Below the pieces are notes generated by a model. It did not search any database. It saw only the letters and a list, made by a program, of their open reading frames with translations, and was not told where the DNA came from. A program made the translations under genes and the position numbers. 64,000 nt of DNA from Saccharopolyspora sp. SCSIO 74807 (lineage in GTDB: Bacteria; Actinomycetota; Actinomycetes; Mycobacteriales; Pseudonocardiaceae): the NCBI RefSeq assembly GCF_037023755.1, contig NZ_CP146100.1, positions 870,501-934,500 on the forward strand, written 5' to 3'. Below, piece by piece: positions 1 to 8,987 of the stretch; the first letter of the stretch is position 1, and every line of letters begins with the position of its first letter.

Positions 1-179
1 CCGCCAAGCAGCGCGCAGAGCCGCCAGCGCACTGCTCCTACCTGCGATCTGTTCCCGACCCATAGCCGTCCGTTCCCGTTCCGGGCAGCGCCCGCGTGTT
101 CGCTGCGATGGCCCGGACCCTACGGGCGCAAACGGCGGAATCGGGGCCCGCCAAGAATACCGAAGCACTCATTTAAGAG

Positions 180-2951
180 ATGCGTAATATCGCACCCGCG
201 GTTAAGGAATCCGTAAGAAGTCTTCATTCTTTGCATACAGCTTCCTGCGGCCCCGATGGCAATACTGGTGACGTGCTCACTTCGACTTCGATGCCACCGG
301 CCCGCCGGATCACGCGCTCGGCCGCGCCCGCCGCGCCGCGGGTGACGCCGTTGGGACTCGCGCACCACGCCGACGCCCCGTTGCCCGGCCGCGAAGAGAT
401 CGTCGGACGGCTGCTGGACATCTGCCGCGCCGCGGCGAGCGCCCCCGTGGTGGCGCTGCTCGGCCCGGCGGGATCCGGCCGCAGCGCGCTGCTCGCGCGG
501 CTGCGCGCGAGGGTGGAAGCGCACCACCTGCGCCCCGTGCAACTCCGGATCACCCGCGAGGAGCACGACGTGGCGCACCTCGCCGCCCGGCTCGCCGACG
601 AACTCGGCAAGGACCCGCGCGAAGCCGTGCGCGTCCCGCTGACGCGACTGCTCGCCCAGCACACCGAACAGCACGGGCCGCTGGTGGTGATCGTCGACGA
701 CGCGCAGCGGATCGCGCCGGGCTGCCTGGCCGAACTCGCCCGCATGGTGAATCCGCAGAACTGCCACCGGGTCACTTTCGTCTGCGCATTCCGCACCCCC
801 GCCGCGGGCGCACCCGCCGAACTCGCGCGGCTGCGCGACGCCGGACTCGTGCACGAGGAACGGTTGCGCCCGCTGGACGAATCCGCGATGCGCGCGCTGC
901 TCACCGACGACCTGCAAGCCGAACCGGCGCCGCAGCTGGTGCGCGCGGTGCGCCGGAACAGCCGCGGGCTGCCCGCTTTCGCGCACGCGCTGCTCGACGG
1001 CTACCGCGAAGCCGGCTGCCTGCGGATCGTGGACCAACGGGTCTGCCCGGTCGGTGGCCGCGGACCCGCCGTGCGGATCACGCACCCGCTGTTCGCCGGG
1101 CTGAGCGAGCTGGGTTCGCCGTGCTGGCCGGTGCTCAAGGCGCTGGCCGTGCTGCACCCGCTGCGCGGCAACGTCCCGGAGCTGATCGCCCGAGCGACCG
1201 ACCTGCCAGAGCACCAGGTGCTCGAAGCGCTCAAAGCGCTGCGCGCGACCGGTGTGCTGACCGGCGAGTGGCGGTTCCGGGTGCCCGCGCTGGGTGCGCT
1301 GCTCACGACCTGCCTCGGCCCGTACGAGCGGCGGCGGGTCAGCGAGCTCGCGGTGCTCGCGCTGTGGAACGGCGCGGCGACCTGCGCTGATCCGGAGTAC
1401 TTGGCGGAGCGGCTGGCGACCGCGGGCAGGCTGGTCGACCCGAACCGGGCCGCGGCGGAGCTTGTGCAGCTCAGCGGCCGGACACCGCCGGAGCGCGGGG
1501 ACCTCGCCGACCATTGGGGCCGCGCCGCGGCGCGGTTGTGCACCGAGAGCGGGCAGCGCGCCGAGGTGCTGCACCGCCATGCGGTGACCAGCGCACTGCA
1601 CATGCGGTTCGAGTCGGCCGCGGAAAGCGCGGACGAGGTGCTGCGCGACCATCCGCAGCAGCTGAGCCCGGATTCCGCGCAGGAACTGCGGATCGTGCGG
1701 TTGGTCGCGGCCGCGGGCACCGGTGCGCTGGGTGAGCTCGTCCCCGAACGCTCTCCGTCCACCGTGGTCACCCGGGCCGCCGGGCTGTGCCTGCTCGGGC
1801 GGTGGGCGCAGGCGCACGACGAGCTCGTCGAGGACCTTCCGCTGTGGTCCTCGTCCGAGTCCACCAACGGCATGTTCGGCCGGGTGCTGCTGGATTCGGC
1901 GGCGGCGGTGCTGGGCCGCTCCCGCTGGAGCGGCTCGGCGCGGGGGCGCGGAACCACCGCGGACGTGCTCCGGATTCTGACCCGGGCGTTGACGTTGTTC
2001 GGCGGACTGCGCGAACCGGCGCAGGGAGCGCAGGTGGCGGCCGAGCGGGCGGTCCACTTCGGACACGCGGGCCGGTGGGACGAGGCGCTGGAGCACGCCC
2101 GTTCCGGCCTGGCCACCGCCGCCGCGTGGGGCGGCACACCCGGACACACCGCGTTGTTCCGGCAAATGGCCGACATCTTCGTCGCCCGCGGACAGCTGCA
2201 GCGAGCGCGCACCATCATCGCGGAGGCCCGCGAACAGCACCTGCTGCTCCCGCACCTGCTGGCCATCCCGGAAGCCGAGCTGGAAAGCACCACCGGTGCG
2301 ACCGACCGAGCTCGCGCGCACCTGACCTCGGCGTTGCGGGCCGCGGACGCCGACGGCGTGCTCATCGGCACCGACGAACTGCTGCGCGCCCTGGTCGAAC
2401 TGGAAACGCGGTGCGGTGACCACGCGGCTGCTCGGGAGCACGCCGCGCGGCTGGAACAGGTCGCGGCGCGGCTGGACGACTCCGCCGCTCGCCGAAACGA
2501 CCTGCTGGGCCGGGTCCTGGTGCACGGCGACACCGCGGCCGCGGCGGAGGCGATCGAGCTCGCCGAGTCCCGGCAGCGCCCGTGCGAACTCGCCCGCACT
2601 TTGGCCACCGTGGGCGGCTCCGCGGCCGGTAGCGGCACGATGCTGCGCACCGCCTACGAGTTGTTCGGCGAGCTCGACGCGCTCATCCCGCGCGCGCGGC
2701 TGCGGCTGCTGATGCGGGAACGCAAGGTCACCGTCCCCGGGCGCGGCACCACGGTCGCCGAGAACGAGCGGCTGCTGGCCACGTTGATCGCCGAGGGCCT
2801 GACCAACGCGCAGCTCGCGACGATCCTGGGCACCAGCGAGAAAGGGATCGAAGGACGGCTCACCCGGCTGTTCCAGCGGGCCGGTTTCCGGTCCCGCGCC
2901 GAACTCGCGACGGCTTTGCTGCACGGCGATTTCTCCGTCGAACTGACGTGA
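180..2951 (+). CDS. LuxR-family AAA+ (LAL/STAND-type) transcriptional regulator
   Basis: Large regulator that should couple ATP binding to transcription control. Seen: a P-loop (GPAGSGRS) about 100 residues in, a Walker B-like PLVVIVDDAQ about 60 residues later, a long helical middle resembling TPR/MalT-type sensor regions, and a C-terminal LuxR-type helix-turn-helix (ERLLATLIAEGLTNAQLATI ... RLTRLFQRAGFRSRAELATA) in the last 65 residues. The size (about 900 aa) is usual for LAL regulators. The first 30 codons are poor in third-position G/C and have no clear ribosome site, so the true start may be GTG 273 or ATG 291. Its neighbour on the other strand is also a LuxR protein. The ligand and targets cannot be read from sequence. 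Confidence 0.87.
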   Translation: MRNIAPAVKESVRSLHSLHTASCGPDGNTGDVLTSTSMPPARRITRSAAPAAPRVTPLGLAHHADAPLPGREEIVGRLLDICRAAASAPVVALLGPAGSGRSALLARLRARVEAHHLRPVQLRITREEHDVAHLAARLADELGKDPREAVRVPLTRLLAQHTEQHGPLVVIVDDAQRIAPGCLAELARMVNPQNCHRVTFVCAFRTPAAGAPAELARLRDAGLVHEERLRPLDESAMRALLTDDLQAEPAPQLVRAVRRNSRGLPAFAHALLDGYREAGCLRIVDQRVCPVGGRGPAVRITHPLFAGLSELGSPCWPVLKALAVLHPLRGNVPELIARATDLPEHQVLEALKALRATGVLTGEWRFRVPALGALLTTCLGPYERRRVSELAVLALWNGAATCADPEYLAERLATAGRLVDPNRAAAELVQLSGRTPPERGDLADHWGRAAARLCTESGQRAEVLHRHAVTSALHMRFESAAESADEVLRDHPQQLSPDSAQELRIVRLVAAAGTGALGELVPERSPSTVVTRAAGLCLLGRWAQAHDELVEDLPLWSSSESTNGMFGRVLLDSAAAVLGRSRWSGSARGRGTTADVLRILTRALTLFGGLREPAQGAQVAAERAVHFGHAGRWDEALEHARSGLATAAAWGGTPGHTALFRQMADIFVARGQLQRARTIIAEAREQHLLLPHLLAIPEAELESTTGATDRARAHLTSALRAADADGVLIGTDELLRALVELETRCGDHAAAREHAARLEQVAARLDDSAARRNDLLGRVLVHGDTAAAAEAIELAESRQRPCELARTLATVGGSAAGSGTMLRTAYELFGELDALIPRARLRLLMRERKVTVPGRGTTVAENERLLATLIAEGLTNAQLATILGTSEKGIEGRLTRLFQRAGFRSRAELATALLHGDFSVELT

Positions 2952-3158
2952 TACCTCAGCATTCGCCAGCGCTGGAAAACGGCGCCGGCGAACGATCGGG
3001 AGAACGGGGACCTGCATCCGGGACCCGGCTTAATTCCGGTGCCGAGCGGGCGCGTTCGGCATTTCTCGCCGACCAGCGGAGCGCGGAGCACTTTCGCCCC
3101 GGTCGAAATGGGGCGAACGAGACCTTCGCTCCTAGCGACTCCGGCGCACGCGGAACGC

Positions 3159-3839
3159 TCAGATGAGTCCGCAGCGCAGCGCGTGCGCGACCAGTTGCGG
3201 ACGATTGCGCACGTCGAGATTGCGCATCATGGCCCGGACGATGTTCTTGACCGTGCGTTCCGAGTAGCTCAGCCGCGAACCGATCTCCTCGGTGTCGCAG
3301 CCCTCCGCCAGCAGCCGCACGACCTCGACCTCCCGCGCGGTCAGCCCGACCGAGTCCAGCCCGCGCGGCGCCAGCACGTCCCGCTGCAGCTCCTGCACCT
3401 GCCGCAGCAGCTCACCCAGCAGGTTCGGCGGCAGCACGCCACCACCCGCGGCGGCCGCGGCGATCGCCGCGCCGAGCCTGCGCTCGGTGGCCGCCGCCCG
3501 CGAGACCACCGCGACCACCCGGCACTCCACCACGCTCATCAGGCGGGACGCTTCGAGCTCACCCGCCACCAGCACCGCGGGCGCTGCGGACCCGGCCGCG
3601 GCGCGGCGCATGTTCGCCACCACCCGGTCGGTGACCTGGTCGGCGGCGAAGACCAGCACGTCGGCTTCGGCATCGCGATCGTCCGGCACGAACACCTCGA
3701 ACGAGCCCAGCAGCGCTTCGGTCAGCCCGAGCAGCGTGAGCGGATCCGGCGCCCACACCGACACCCGGGTGCGCGGTTTCGATTCCGGCGCGGCGGGCAT
3801 TGCTCCCGGAGAAGTGTCCGGGCCGGCTTCGGTCGACAT
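3159..3839 (-). CDS. orphan LuxR/NarL-type response-regulator-like protein
   Basis: About 226 aa. The C-terminal third is a clear LuxR/NarL helix-turn-helix (LTAREVEVVRLLAEGCDTEE, then SERTVKNIVRAMMRNLDVRN). The N-terminal part has the spacing of a receiver domain, but I see no convincing acidic pocket or phospho-Asp/Lys pattern, and no histidine kinase lies next to it, so it may be phosphorylation-independent. The start was set at ATG 3839 because GGGGAG sits just upstream; the frame continues to 3893 without a better site. It converges with the large LuxR gene, with about 200 bp between them. Target genes are unknown. Confidence 0.8.
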   Translation of the reverse strand: MSTEAGPDTSPGAMPAAPESKPRTRVSVWAPDPLTLLGLTEALLGSFEVFVPDDRDAEADVLVFAADQVTDRVVANMRRAAAGSAAPAVLVAGELEASRLMSVVECRVVAVVSRAAATERRLGAAIAAAAAGGGVLPPNLLGELLRQVQELQRDVLAPRGLDSVGLTAREVEVVRLLAEGCDTEEIGSRLSYSERTVKNIVRAMMRNLDVRNRPQLVAHALRCGLI

Positions 3840-4134
3840 TCGCGCTCCCCTCGCACTCGCGTTCCGAGTTCTCGGCGTTTCCGCGAACCGCACTCGGAAT
3901 CACCCCATTCGGGAGTTTATGCGCACGCATACCGACCGGTGCGCGAGCACCGCCACCGCCCGGCAAAACCCGGGATTCCCCTCGACGGGAATCCCGGGCC
4001 GCACGCACTGCGCGAAGCCGCAACGACGCGGAGTCCGCGCCGCCGACATCGGCTACGAACCGGCGTCACCGCCGACGGAATCCGGCTATCCGCGAACAGC
4101 CGAGAACTAAACGGCCGGGCAGATTTCCGCGCCG

Positions 4135-4464
4135 CTAATCGGCCTGCCGCTGATGCCGCGCCCCGGTCTCCCCCGCGTCGGCGGCGATCCGCTGCAGCGC
4201 GGCGATGTGCCCGGTCAGCACCTCCCGGCCGGTGCGGCTGAGGTTGAGCCAGGTGCGCGGCCGCTTGCCGACGTAGCCCTTGTCCACCTCGACGTAGCCC
4301 AGCTTCTCCAGCGAACTGACCTGTTTGGACAGTGCGGAGTCGGACAGCCGCACCGATTCCCGCACGTAGCCGAACTCCGCCCAGTGCGTGGCCGCCAGCA
4401 GCGACACGATCGACAGCCGCGTCGGATCCAGCAGCGCCTGGTCCAGTTCGCCCTGCTCAGCCAT
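4135..4464 (-). CDS. winged-helix repressor (MarR-like/PF13601-type)
   Basis: A 109-aa single-domain DNA-binding protein. It opens with a family-typical LDQALLDPTRLSIVSLL helix, followed by the recognition region RLSDSALSKQVSSLEKLGYV and a wing containing GYVGKRPRTWLNLSRTGREV. This is the winged-helix type often encoded beside a small membrane protein in actinomycetes. Its ATG overlaps the end of the upstream membrane-protein gene by 8 bp, so the two are translationally coupled. Paired operator-like sites just upstream of the operon suggest autoregulation. The effector is unknown. Confidence 0.8.
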   Translation of the reverse strand: MAEQGELDQALLDPTRLSIVSLLAATHWAEFGYVRESVRLSDSALSKQVSSLEKLGYVEVDKGYVGKRPRTWLNLSRTGREVLTGHIAALQRIAADAGETGARHQRQAD

Positions 4465-4942
4465 GATCCGCTCGCGACCCGCGCATCCGGTGGCCGAAGA
4501 ACCGCTGCCACAGCGGCATCGTCGCGACGATCAGCACGCCGGCGATGGTGCCCGGGTACGGCACCTCCGAATCGCGCAGCAGCGCCGAAGCCCCGAGCAC
4601 GAGCACGATCATCACCAGCAGCACGAGGATGTTCAGCAGCCGGGTGCGCACCGACATCGCCGGGCGGACGCTGGGCGATCGCTGGTATCCGATCGCGGAA
4701 CCAAGGCGCTTCCAGCGCGACAAGATGGACACCACCAGCACGAACGCCAGTACCAGGTAGGACACCGGCGTCCGCAGCTGCGGGCTCAGGTCCGAGGTGA
4801 GCCCGAGCGCGAGCACCAGCGCCGCCGTCGCCCACAGCACCCACTTCGGCTGCGAGTTCCGGCCGGTCACCTGCTGCTTGCGCGCGGAGATCTCGCGCAG
4901 CGCGTCGGAGGCTTCTTGCGGGGTCGGTTCGGTCGCCATCAT
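4457..4942 (-). CDS. small integral membrane protein co-transcribed with winged-helix regulator
   Basis: About 161 aa from ATG 4942. A frame extends to 5086, but GGGAG sits 5 nt before ATG 4942 and the operator region lies inside the longer frame. Four hydrophobic segments are visible in two pairs: WVLWATAALVLALGLTS with YLVLAFVLVVSIL, and LLNILVLLVMIVLVLG with TIAGVLIVATMPLW. A charged, probably cytoplasmic N-terminus (PQEASDALREISARKQQV) and a polar loop separate them. No enzymatic motif is seen. Proteins of this layout paired with PF13601-type regulators are usually uncharacterised; a sensing or membrane-stress role is only a guess. Confidence 0.75.
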   Translation of the reverse strand: MMATEPTPQEASDALREISARKQQVTGRNSQPKWVLWATAALVLALGLTSDLSPQLRTPVSYLVLAFVLVVSILSRWKRLGSAIGYQRSPSVRPAMSVRTRLLNILVLLVMIVLVLGASALLRDSEVPYPGTIAGVLIVATMPLWQRFFGHRMRGSRADHG

Positions 4943-5003
4943 CGCCACTCCCGTCTCGGTCTGCGGATGCCCGCGAAGCTCGGACTTTGCCGCCGTCTCA
5001 TGT

Positions 5004-5049
5004 ACTTGCCTAAAAGGAAAGTACATGAGCACTTTCCCGCGAGGCAAGT
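5004..5049 (-). promoter_or_regulatory. two 19-bp operator-like repeats in the promoter of the membrane protein/regulator operon
   Basis: Two sites share the same half-elements in opposite orientation. At 5031-5049 the plus strand reads ACTTTCC, then 5 bp, then GGCAAGT. At 5004-5022 the minus strand reads ACTTTCC-N5-GGCAAGT with a different 5-bp core. The first site is embedded in a perfect 11-bp inverted repeat (4997-5007 with 5019-5029). They lie 60-110 bp upstream of ATG 4942 and are the likely binding sites of the co-transcribed winged-helix protein. Confidence 0.65.
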
Positions 5050-5089
5050 ACCTGCCCCGGGGAGAAGGGGTGATCGCCCCGAACAACGG

Positions 5090-5122
5090 AGAACCCCCAC
5101 CGGCAATGCCGATGGGGGTTCT
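5090..5122. terminator. intrinsic terminator-like hairpin after the amidase gene
   Basis: Arms AGAACCCCCACCGGCA and TGCCGATGGGGGTTCT pair with a single mismatch around a one-base loop. The hairpin sits 30 bp beyond the amidase stop codon, between two genes on the same strand, so it probably ends the amidase transcript. Confidence 0.7.
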
Positions 5123-5153
5123 TCCGCAGTGCCGCCCAGCCGGGCCGGAGCGG

Positions 5154-7211
5154 TCAGGAAGCGGCCTGAACGTCCGCCTTCTTCACGTAGACCCAGCGGT
5201 GGTTGAGCGAGATCTGGACGAACTCCTCCGACCCGTTGACCACCTTGTGGTTGTTCGGGTCGTCCGCCCCGTCGAAGGCCACGTGGTAGTCCTTCGCCTT
5301 CGCGTCCGGGCCCTTGACGTAGGCCTGCCCAGCCGGGACCTCGTACGGCAACGGCTCCAGCTCGGTCGGCTCGACGCCCTCCGGGTATTCCTCGGCGGTC
5401 GGCGCCGCGCGCCCGTAGGTCGGTATCCGATCCCGCTTGGCCCGCACCAGCTCGGCGTCATCGGCTGGCGCGGTGTTCTTGCCGTCGGGGTCGTGCAGCC
5501 AGGCCTTCTTGCCGTCGAACCAGATCGCCAGCCACTCGCCGGAGCGCTCGGCGACCGCGTACTGCCTGCCGGTGGCCGCCTTGTTGCCCCAGTCCTCGAT
5601 CCGGGTGCTGCCCGCAGAACCGTCCGGGTGCACCACCTCCGAGGTCAGCAGCGGCGCGTCGGCGCGCGGTTCGGTGCGCAACGGCAGGAAGTTGGCGCCC
5701 TGCTTCGGCAGCACCTCGCAGTTGCCGTCCGGGCAGTTCTGCACCTCGGGACGGTTCTCGGCGAAGTTCGGGAAGATCGTCACGACGTCTTCTTCGGCGC
5801 CGCCGCTGGCATCGTCCAGCGGCGCACCGAGCAGGTTCATGTAGTGCGCCCAGTCCCAGAACGGGCCGGGATCGTAGTGCTCCAGGCCCGCCTTCTTCGG
5901 CGTTTCCGCGGTGACCTCGTCGTGGCCGAGGATGTGCGTGCGGTCCAGCGGGATGTCGTACTTGTCCGCCAAGTACTTCACCAGCTTCGCCGACGACCGG
6001 TACATCTGCTCCGTGTACCAGGTGCCGCCCTCGGCGGCCCAGCCCTCGTGCTCGATGCCGATGGAGCGGATGTTGCGGTCCCAGCTGCCCGCGTGCCACG
6101 GCATGTCCTTGGTCGGCACCATCTGCGTGATCTGGCCGTCCGATGACCGCACCACGTAGTGCGATGCGCTGGCGTTGGCCGGGTTCTGGAACGCCGAGAT
6201 CGTCGCCTGGTACGACAGCTCGGTGTTGTGCAGCACGATCGAGTCGATCTTGACGTCCTGCGGCCGGTTCGCGGTGTCGTAGTTGCCGTAGGAGCCCGCG
6301 GGCTTTTCCGGGTCCGTGGGCTCGTAGGCGGCCGGGACGTAGCGGCAGTCGACGTCGTCGGGGCACTCCGCCTGCCGGTCCGAGTTCTGCTGCGACGAGC
6401 TGGGCTGCTCGGACGTCCGGGCGGAGTCCTGCCCGGTCTGCGAGCGGTCACCCGCCGGGTCCTGGCTCGTGCTTGGTTCCGCAGACGGCGCCTCTTCGGT
6501 GCCTTCCGCTCCGGTGCCTTCTTCTCCGGTGCCTTCCAGCCCGGTGCCCGCGAGGTCCCGATCCGGCCGCACGTCCGCGACCTTGGGGTAGGCAAGCTCC
6601 TGACCGGTGGAGGTGGTGCGCTTGCGGCCCTGCCCGAGCACGTCGTAGACGTCCTCGGCGAACGAGCGCGCACCGCTGGCCTGCGGGCTGCCGCTGAGCT
6701 CGGCGACCGCCGGGTACCAGCCGCCGATGTTCTCCGGCAGCTTCCCGCCGTCGAGTTCCTCGGCGCGGTCGGCCAGCAGCGCGGCACCGGCGCGGATGTT
6801 CTGCGCCATGTCCCGCTTGACCTGATCCGCGTCGGAGCCGACCAGCCCGGCGGCCTTCTGCAGGGTGTGCAGCCGCGGGTTGTCGGCGGCCTGCTCGAGC
6901 AGCTTCGGGTTGTCGGCGCGCAGCTGCTCCGGGCGCACGTCGGTCAGGTGCATCGGGCCGTACCCGCCGGCCTTGCTCTGCTCACCGTGGTGGTTCTCCC
7001 ACCTGGTCAGCTGGTACGAGACCGCCATCAGCAGCGGGGTGGGCACCCCGAATTCCTCGGCGGCGGACTCGAACGCGCGTTGTTCCTCGGTGTTCGGCGC
7101 CTGCGCGGTGCGCGGCTCGCCGAACGCGGACTGGCTCGCGCCGGTCAGCAGCCCGGCGGCGAGCGCTGTCGCCACCACCGACCGCGCCCAGCGGCGTCTT
7201 GGAGTGATCAC
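5154..7211 (-). CDS. secreted N-acetylmuramoyl-L-alanine amidase (PGRP/amidase_2)
   Basis: About 685 aa from GTG 7211, chosen because GAGGG lies just upstream and a signal peptide follows directly (arginines, then VVATALAAGLLTGASQSAFG). Residues about 35-190 resemble a helical lysozyme/transglycosylase-like region (FGVPTPLLMAVSYQLTRWE ... GGYGPMHLTDV). A Glu/Gly/Thr/Ser-rich linker follows at about 225-300. The amidase_2 domain then has the expected zinc ligands: His in VLHNTE (about 328), His in ILGHDEV (about 428) and a ligand region HYDPGPFWDW (about 445). The C-terminal 200 residues look like SH3-type wall-binding modules. It should cut the MurNAc-L-Ala bond in peptidoglycan outside the cell. 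It is monocistronic and followed by a hairpin. Confidence 0.88.
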   Translation of the reverse strand: MITPRRRWARSVVATALAAGLLTGASQSAFGEPRTAQAPNTEEQRAFESAAEEFGVPTPLLMAVSYQLTRWENHHGEQSKAGGYGPMHLTDVRPEQLRADNPKLLEQAADNPRLHTLQKAAGLVGSDADQVKRDMAQNIRAGAALLADRAEELDGGKLPENIGGWYPAVAELSGSPQASGARSFAEDVYDVLGQGRKRTTSTGQELAYPKVADVRPDRDLAGTGLEGTGEEGTGAEGTEEAPSAEPSTSQDPAGDRSQTGQDSARTSEQPSSSQQNSDRQAECPDDVDCRYVPAAYEPTDPEKPAGSYGNYDTANRPQDVKIDSIVLHNTELSYQATISAFQNPANASASHYVVRSSDGQITQMVPTKDMPWHAGSWDRNIRSIGIEHEGWAAEGGTWYTEQMYRSSAKLVKYLADKYDIPLDRTHILGHDEVTAETPKKAGLEHYDPGPFWDWAHYMNLLGAPLDDASGGAEEDVVTIFPNFAENRPEVQNCPDGNCEVLPKQGANFLPLRTEPRADAPLLTSEVVHPDGSAGSTRIEDWGNKAATGRQYAVAERSGEWLAIWFDGKKAWLHDPDGKNTAPADDAELVRAKRDRIPTYGRAAPTAEEYPEGVEPTELEPLPYEVPAGQAYVKGPDAKAKDYHVAFDGADDPNNHKVVNGSEEFVQISLNHRWVYVKKADVQAAS

Positions 7212-7717
7212 ATCGTCCCTCGCGGTTCGCGTGCGGATGCTCGGACGCGCGCGGGGCCACGGCGAATTCGCGTCCACCGGCGCGCGGACCTCGTGCTGCG
7301 GGGTCGCTCGGATGCGCGGCGCCCGCGCGCGGCCGCCGGGATCGGCAGGCCGCAGGCCGCACCTTAGCGATCTCGGCAAGGATTCCGCACCCGCCGAACG
7401 GTTTTGCGACCCGAACGGGCAAGTGATGTGCACAAAATGAACGGCGCGCGCGGCCAAATGTCGGCGGGGGCCGTGCTCAACAGCCCCGCCGAGCTTTTCC
7501 GAGCCGCTCGGGGAAATCCCTCACGAACCGCCGCTCCAATTCATCGGAGTGACTTCCGCAACTCCGGCTCAACCTTACCGGAACCGTCGTCAGTGCAGGT
7601 CAGCGCCGTTTTCGAATTTTTTCGAGCGATGCGCAACCTCATCGGCGAGCAGCCGTCCTACGGTTAGAAAAAGCGCAGGGGAACACCGCGCTCGCACACT
7701 CCGGAAAGGTTTTGACG
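7212..7717. other. intergenic region between divergent amidase and lipoprotein genes
   Basis: About 500 bp holding the two divergent promoters. Local stretches such as the one around 7600-7625 are A/T-rich for this genome. I see no convincing open frame, RNA gene or long repeat. Confidence 0.5.
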
Positions 7718-8320
7718 ATGGTGAAGCGGACTCGTACGGCAAGCGCGGCGGCGGCACTGGTCGGTGGGGCGCTGCTGCTGGCCGGATGCAGCGGCCAGGC
7801 GGCCACGAACTCCGCGGTGGCGCCGGAGAGCCAGCAAGGAGACGCCCCGGGTGCCGTGGACATCGGCAAGTCCAGCGACTGCACGGCTGCGGACTTCGCC
7901 TACCGGCTGGATGCCCAGCCGCAGCACGCGCCGGGGTCGTACGTGCTGAGCATGAAGAACACCTCGGACAAGCCCTGCCAGGTGGACGGCTACCCGGTGC
8001 TGACGCCGAAGTCCATGGACGACGAGGAGTTCCAGGTGCCGAGCCAGAACGCCGACGTCCCCGGTGCGCCGAAGGAGTTCGTGGTGGACCCGGGCAAGAG
8101 CGCCTACGCCGGGGTGAAGTTCGAGCTCACCGACAAGTCGGACCCGAACGCCATGGTCGCCACGGGCTTCAACGCGAAGGCTTCGAACATGAACGGTTCG
8201 GGCGCCAACGTGGACGAGATCTCGCCCAGCGACCCGGAAACCGGCACGAGCCTCGCGGTCAAGGGCCTCCGCGTCGGCACCATGCAGCCGGTCGATCAGG
8301 GATTGAACGTCGGCCTCTGA
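7718..8320 (+). CDS. DUF4232-type lipoprotein
   Basis: About 200 aa. The N-terminus is a lipoprotein signal: KRTRT, a hydrophobic run, then the lipobox LAGC near residue 25. The mature part has the DUF4232 pattern: SSDCTAADFAYRLDAQPQ, then SYVLSMKNTSDKPCQVDGYP, with a Cys pair likely disulphide-bonded, and a C-terminal beta-rich half with FELTDKSDPN. ATG 7718 was preferred over TTG 7712 because GGAAAGG is well spaced. It should be anchored outside the membrane. DUF4232 proteins have no firm biochemical role. A strong hairpin follows within 20 bp. Confidence 0.85.
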   Translation: MVKRTRTASAAAALVGGALLLAGCSGQAATNSAVAPESQQGDAPGAVDIGKSSDCTAADFAYRLDAQPQHAPGSYVLSMKNTSDKPCQVDGYPVLTPKSMDDEEFQVPSQNADVPGAPKEFVVDPGKSAYAGVKFELTDKSDPNAMVATGFNAKASNMNGSGANVDEISPSDPETGTSLAVKGLRVGTMQPVDQGLNVGL

Positions 8321-8337
8321 TCCGCACCGCACGGCCG

Positions 8338-8365
8338 AACCCCCACCGGGCGACCGGTGGGGGTT
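8338..8365 (+). terminator. intrinsic terminator of the DUF4232 lipoprotein gene
   Basis: Perfect 12-bp arms AACCCCCACCGG and CCGGTGGGGGTT around a 4-nt loop, 18 bp after the stop codon and followed by TCGTTGTGT. Confidence 0.75.
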
Positions 8366-8465
8366 CGTTGTGTCGCGGCCGTTCCCGGCTGATTCGTCGG
8401 GGCGACGGGAATCGGCCGGTGCCGGAGTGAACGCGTCGGCCGAGCGTTACCACCGGAGTGCTCGC

Positions 8466-8524
8466 GATGGCCCGGTGATCTGGATGGCCCAGTGATCTGG
8501 ATGGCCCGGTGATCTGCGATGGCC
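8466..8524. repeat. 17-bp tandem repeat, three copies plus a part
   Basis: The unit GATGGCCCGGTGATCTG occurs at 8466-8482, 8483-8499 (one change) and 8500-8516, with a partial copy after a one-base slip. The rest of 8366-8890 holds no gene I can support. Confidence 0.75.
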
Positions 8525-8894
8525 GGCCGCGGAGCGGTGCGGCCTCCCGCAAGCCGGAACGGCTCGCGCGCTACCGGCCACTACAAGCATTCGCGGGAGC
8601 AACCGTGAACTCCCGAGTGCCGTACATGTTGCTGCGCGGCACTGCGACCGCGCGATTCCATCGGAATCCTCCGCACCGCCATGATCGCCACGCCCGTGCT
8701 GCCCGGTTCGGCCGGCGGCGGATGCGCCGCCTGGGACATCCCACCGGCCGCTGCGTCGTGAACCTCAACTCGGTGGGTGCGCGGAAACCGCGCAGGCGCG
8801 CGACTCCGGCGTGATCCGGACGGGCCGGAGGCTGTTCGCCAAGGACCGTCCCGCCGTCCGGAACCGCTGCCGCCGGAGGACACCCAACGCAAAA

Positions 8895-8925
8895 ATCCGC
8901 TGCCGACGTGGTGTCGGCAGCGGAT
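8895..8925 (-). terminator. rho-independent terminator of the EF-hand repeat lipoprotein gene
   Basis: Perfect 13-bp arms (8895-8907 with 8913-8925). On the minus strand the stem is followed by a run of five T, the classic form. It ends the gene that stops at 8988. Confidence 0.8.
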
Positions 8926-8987
8926 CCGCGAACTCGCGCCGTTCGTGGTGTTCGCGAACACCGATCACGCGAGGGTGCGAACGCCGA

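Noticed and set aside
120-3017. 965-codon open frame on the minus strand
   Set aside because: It is antisense to the LuxR/LAL regulator, whose P-loop, Walker B and HTH are clear. The composition (Arg/Gln/Gly/Pro) is that of a mirror frame in high-GC DNA.
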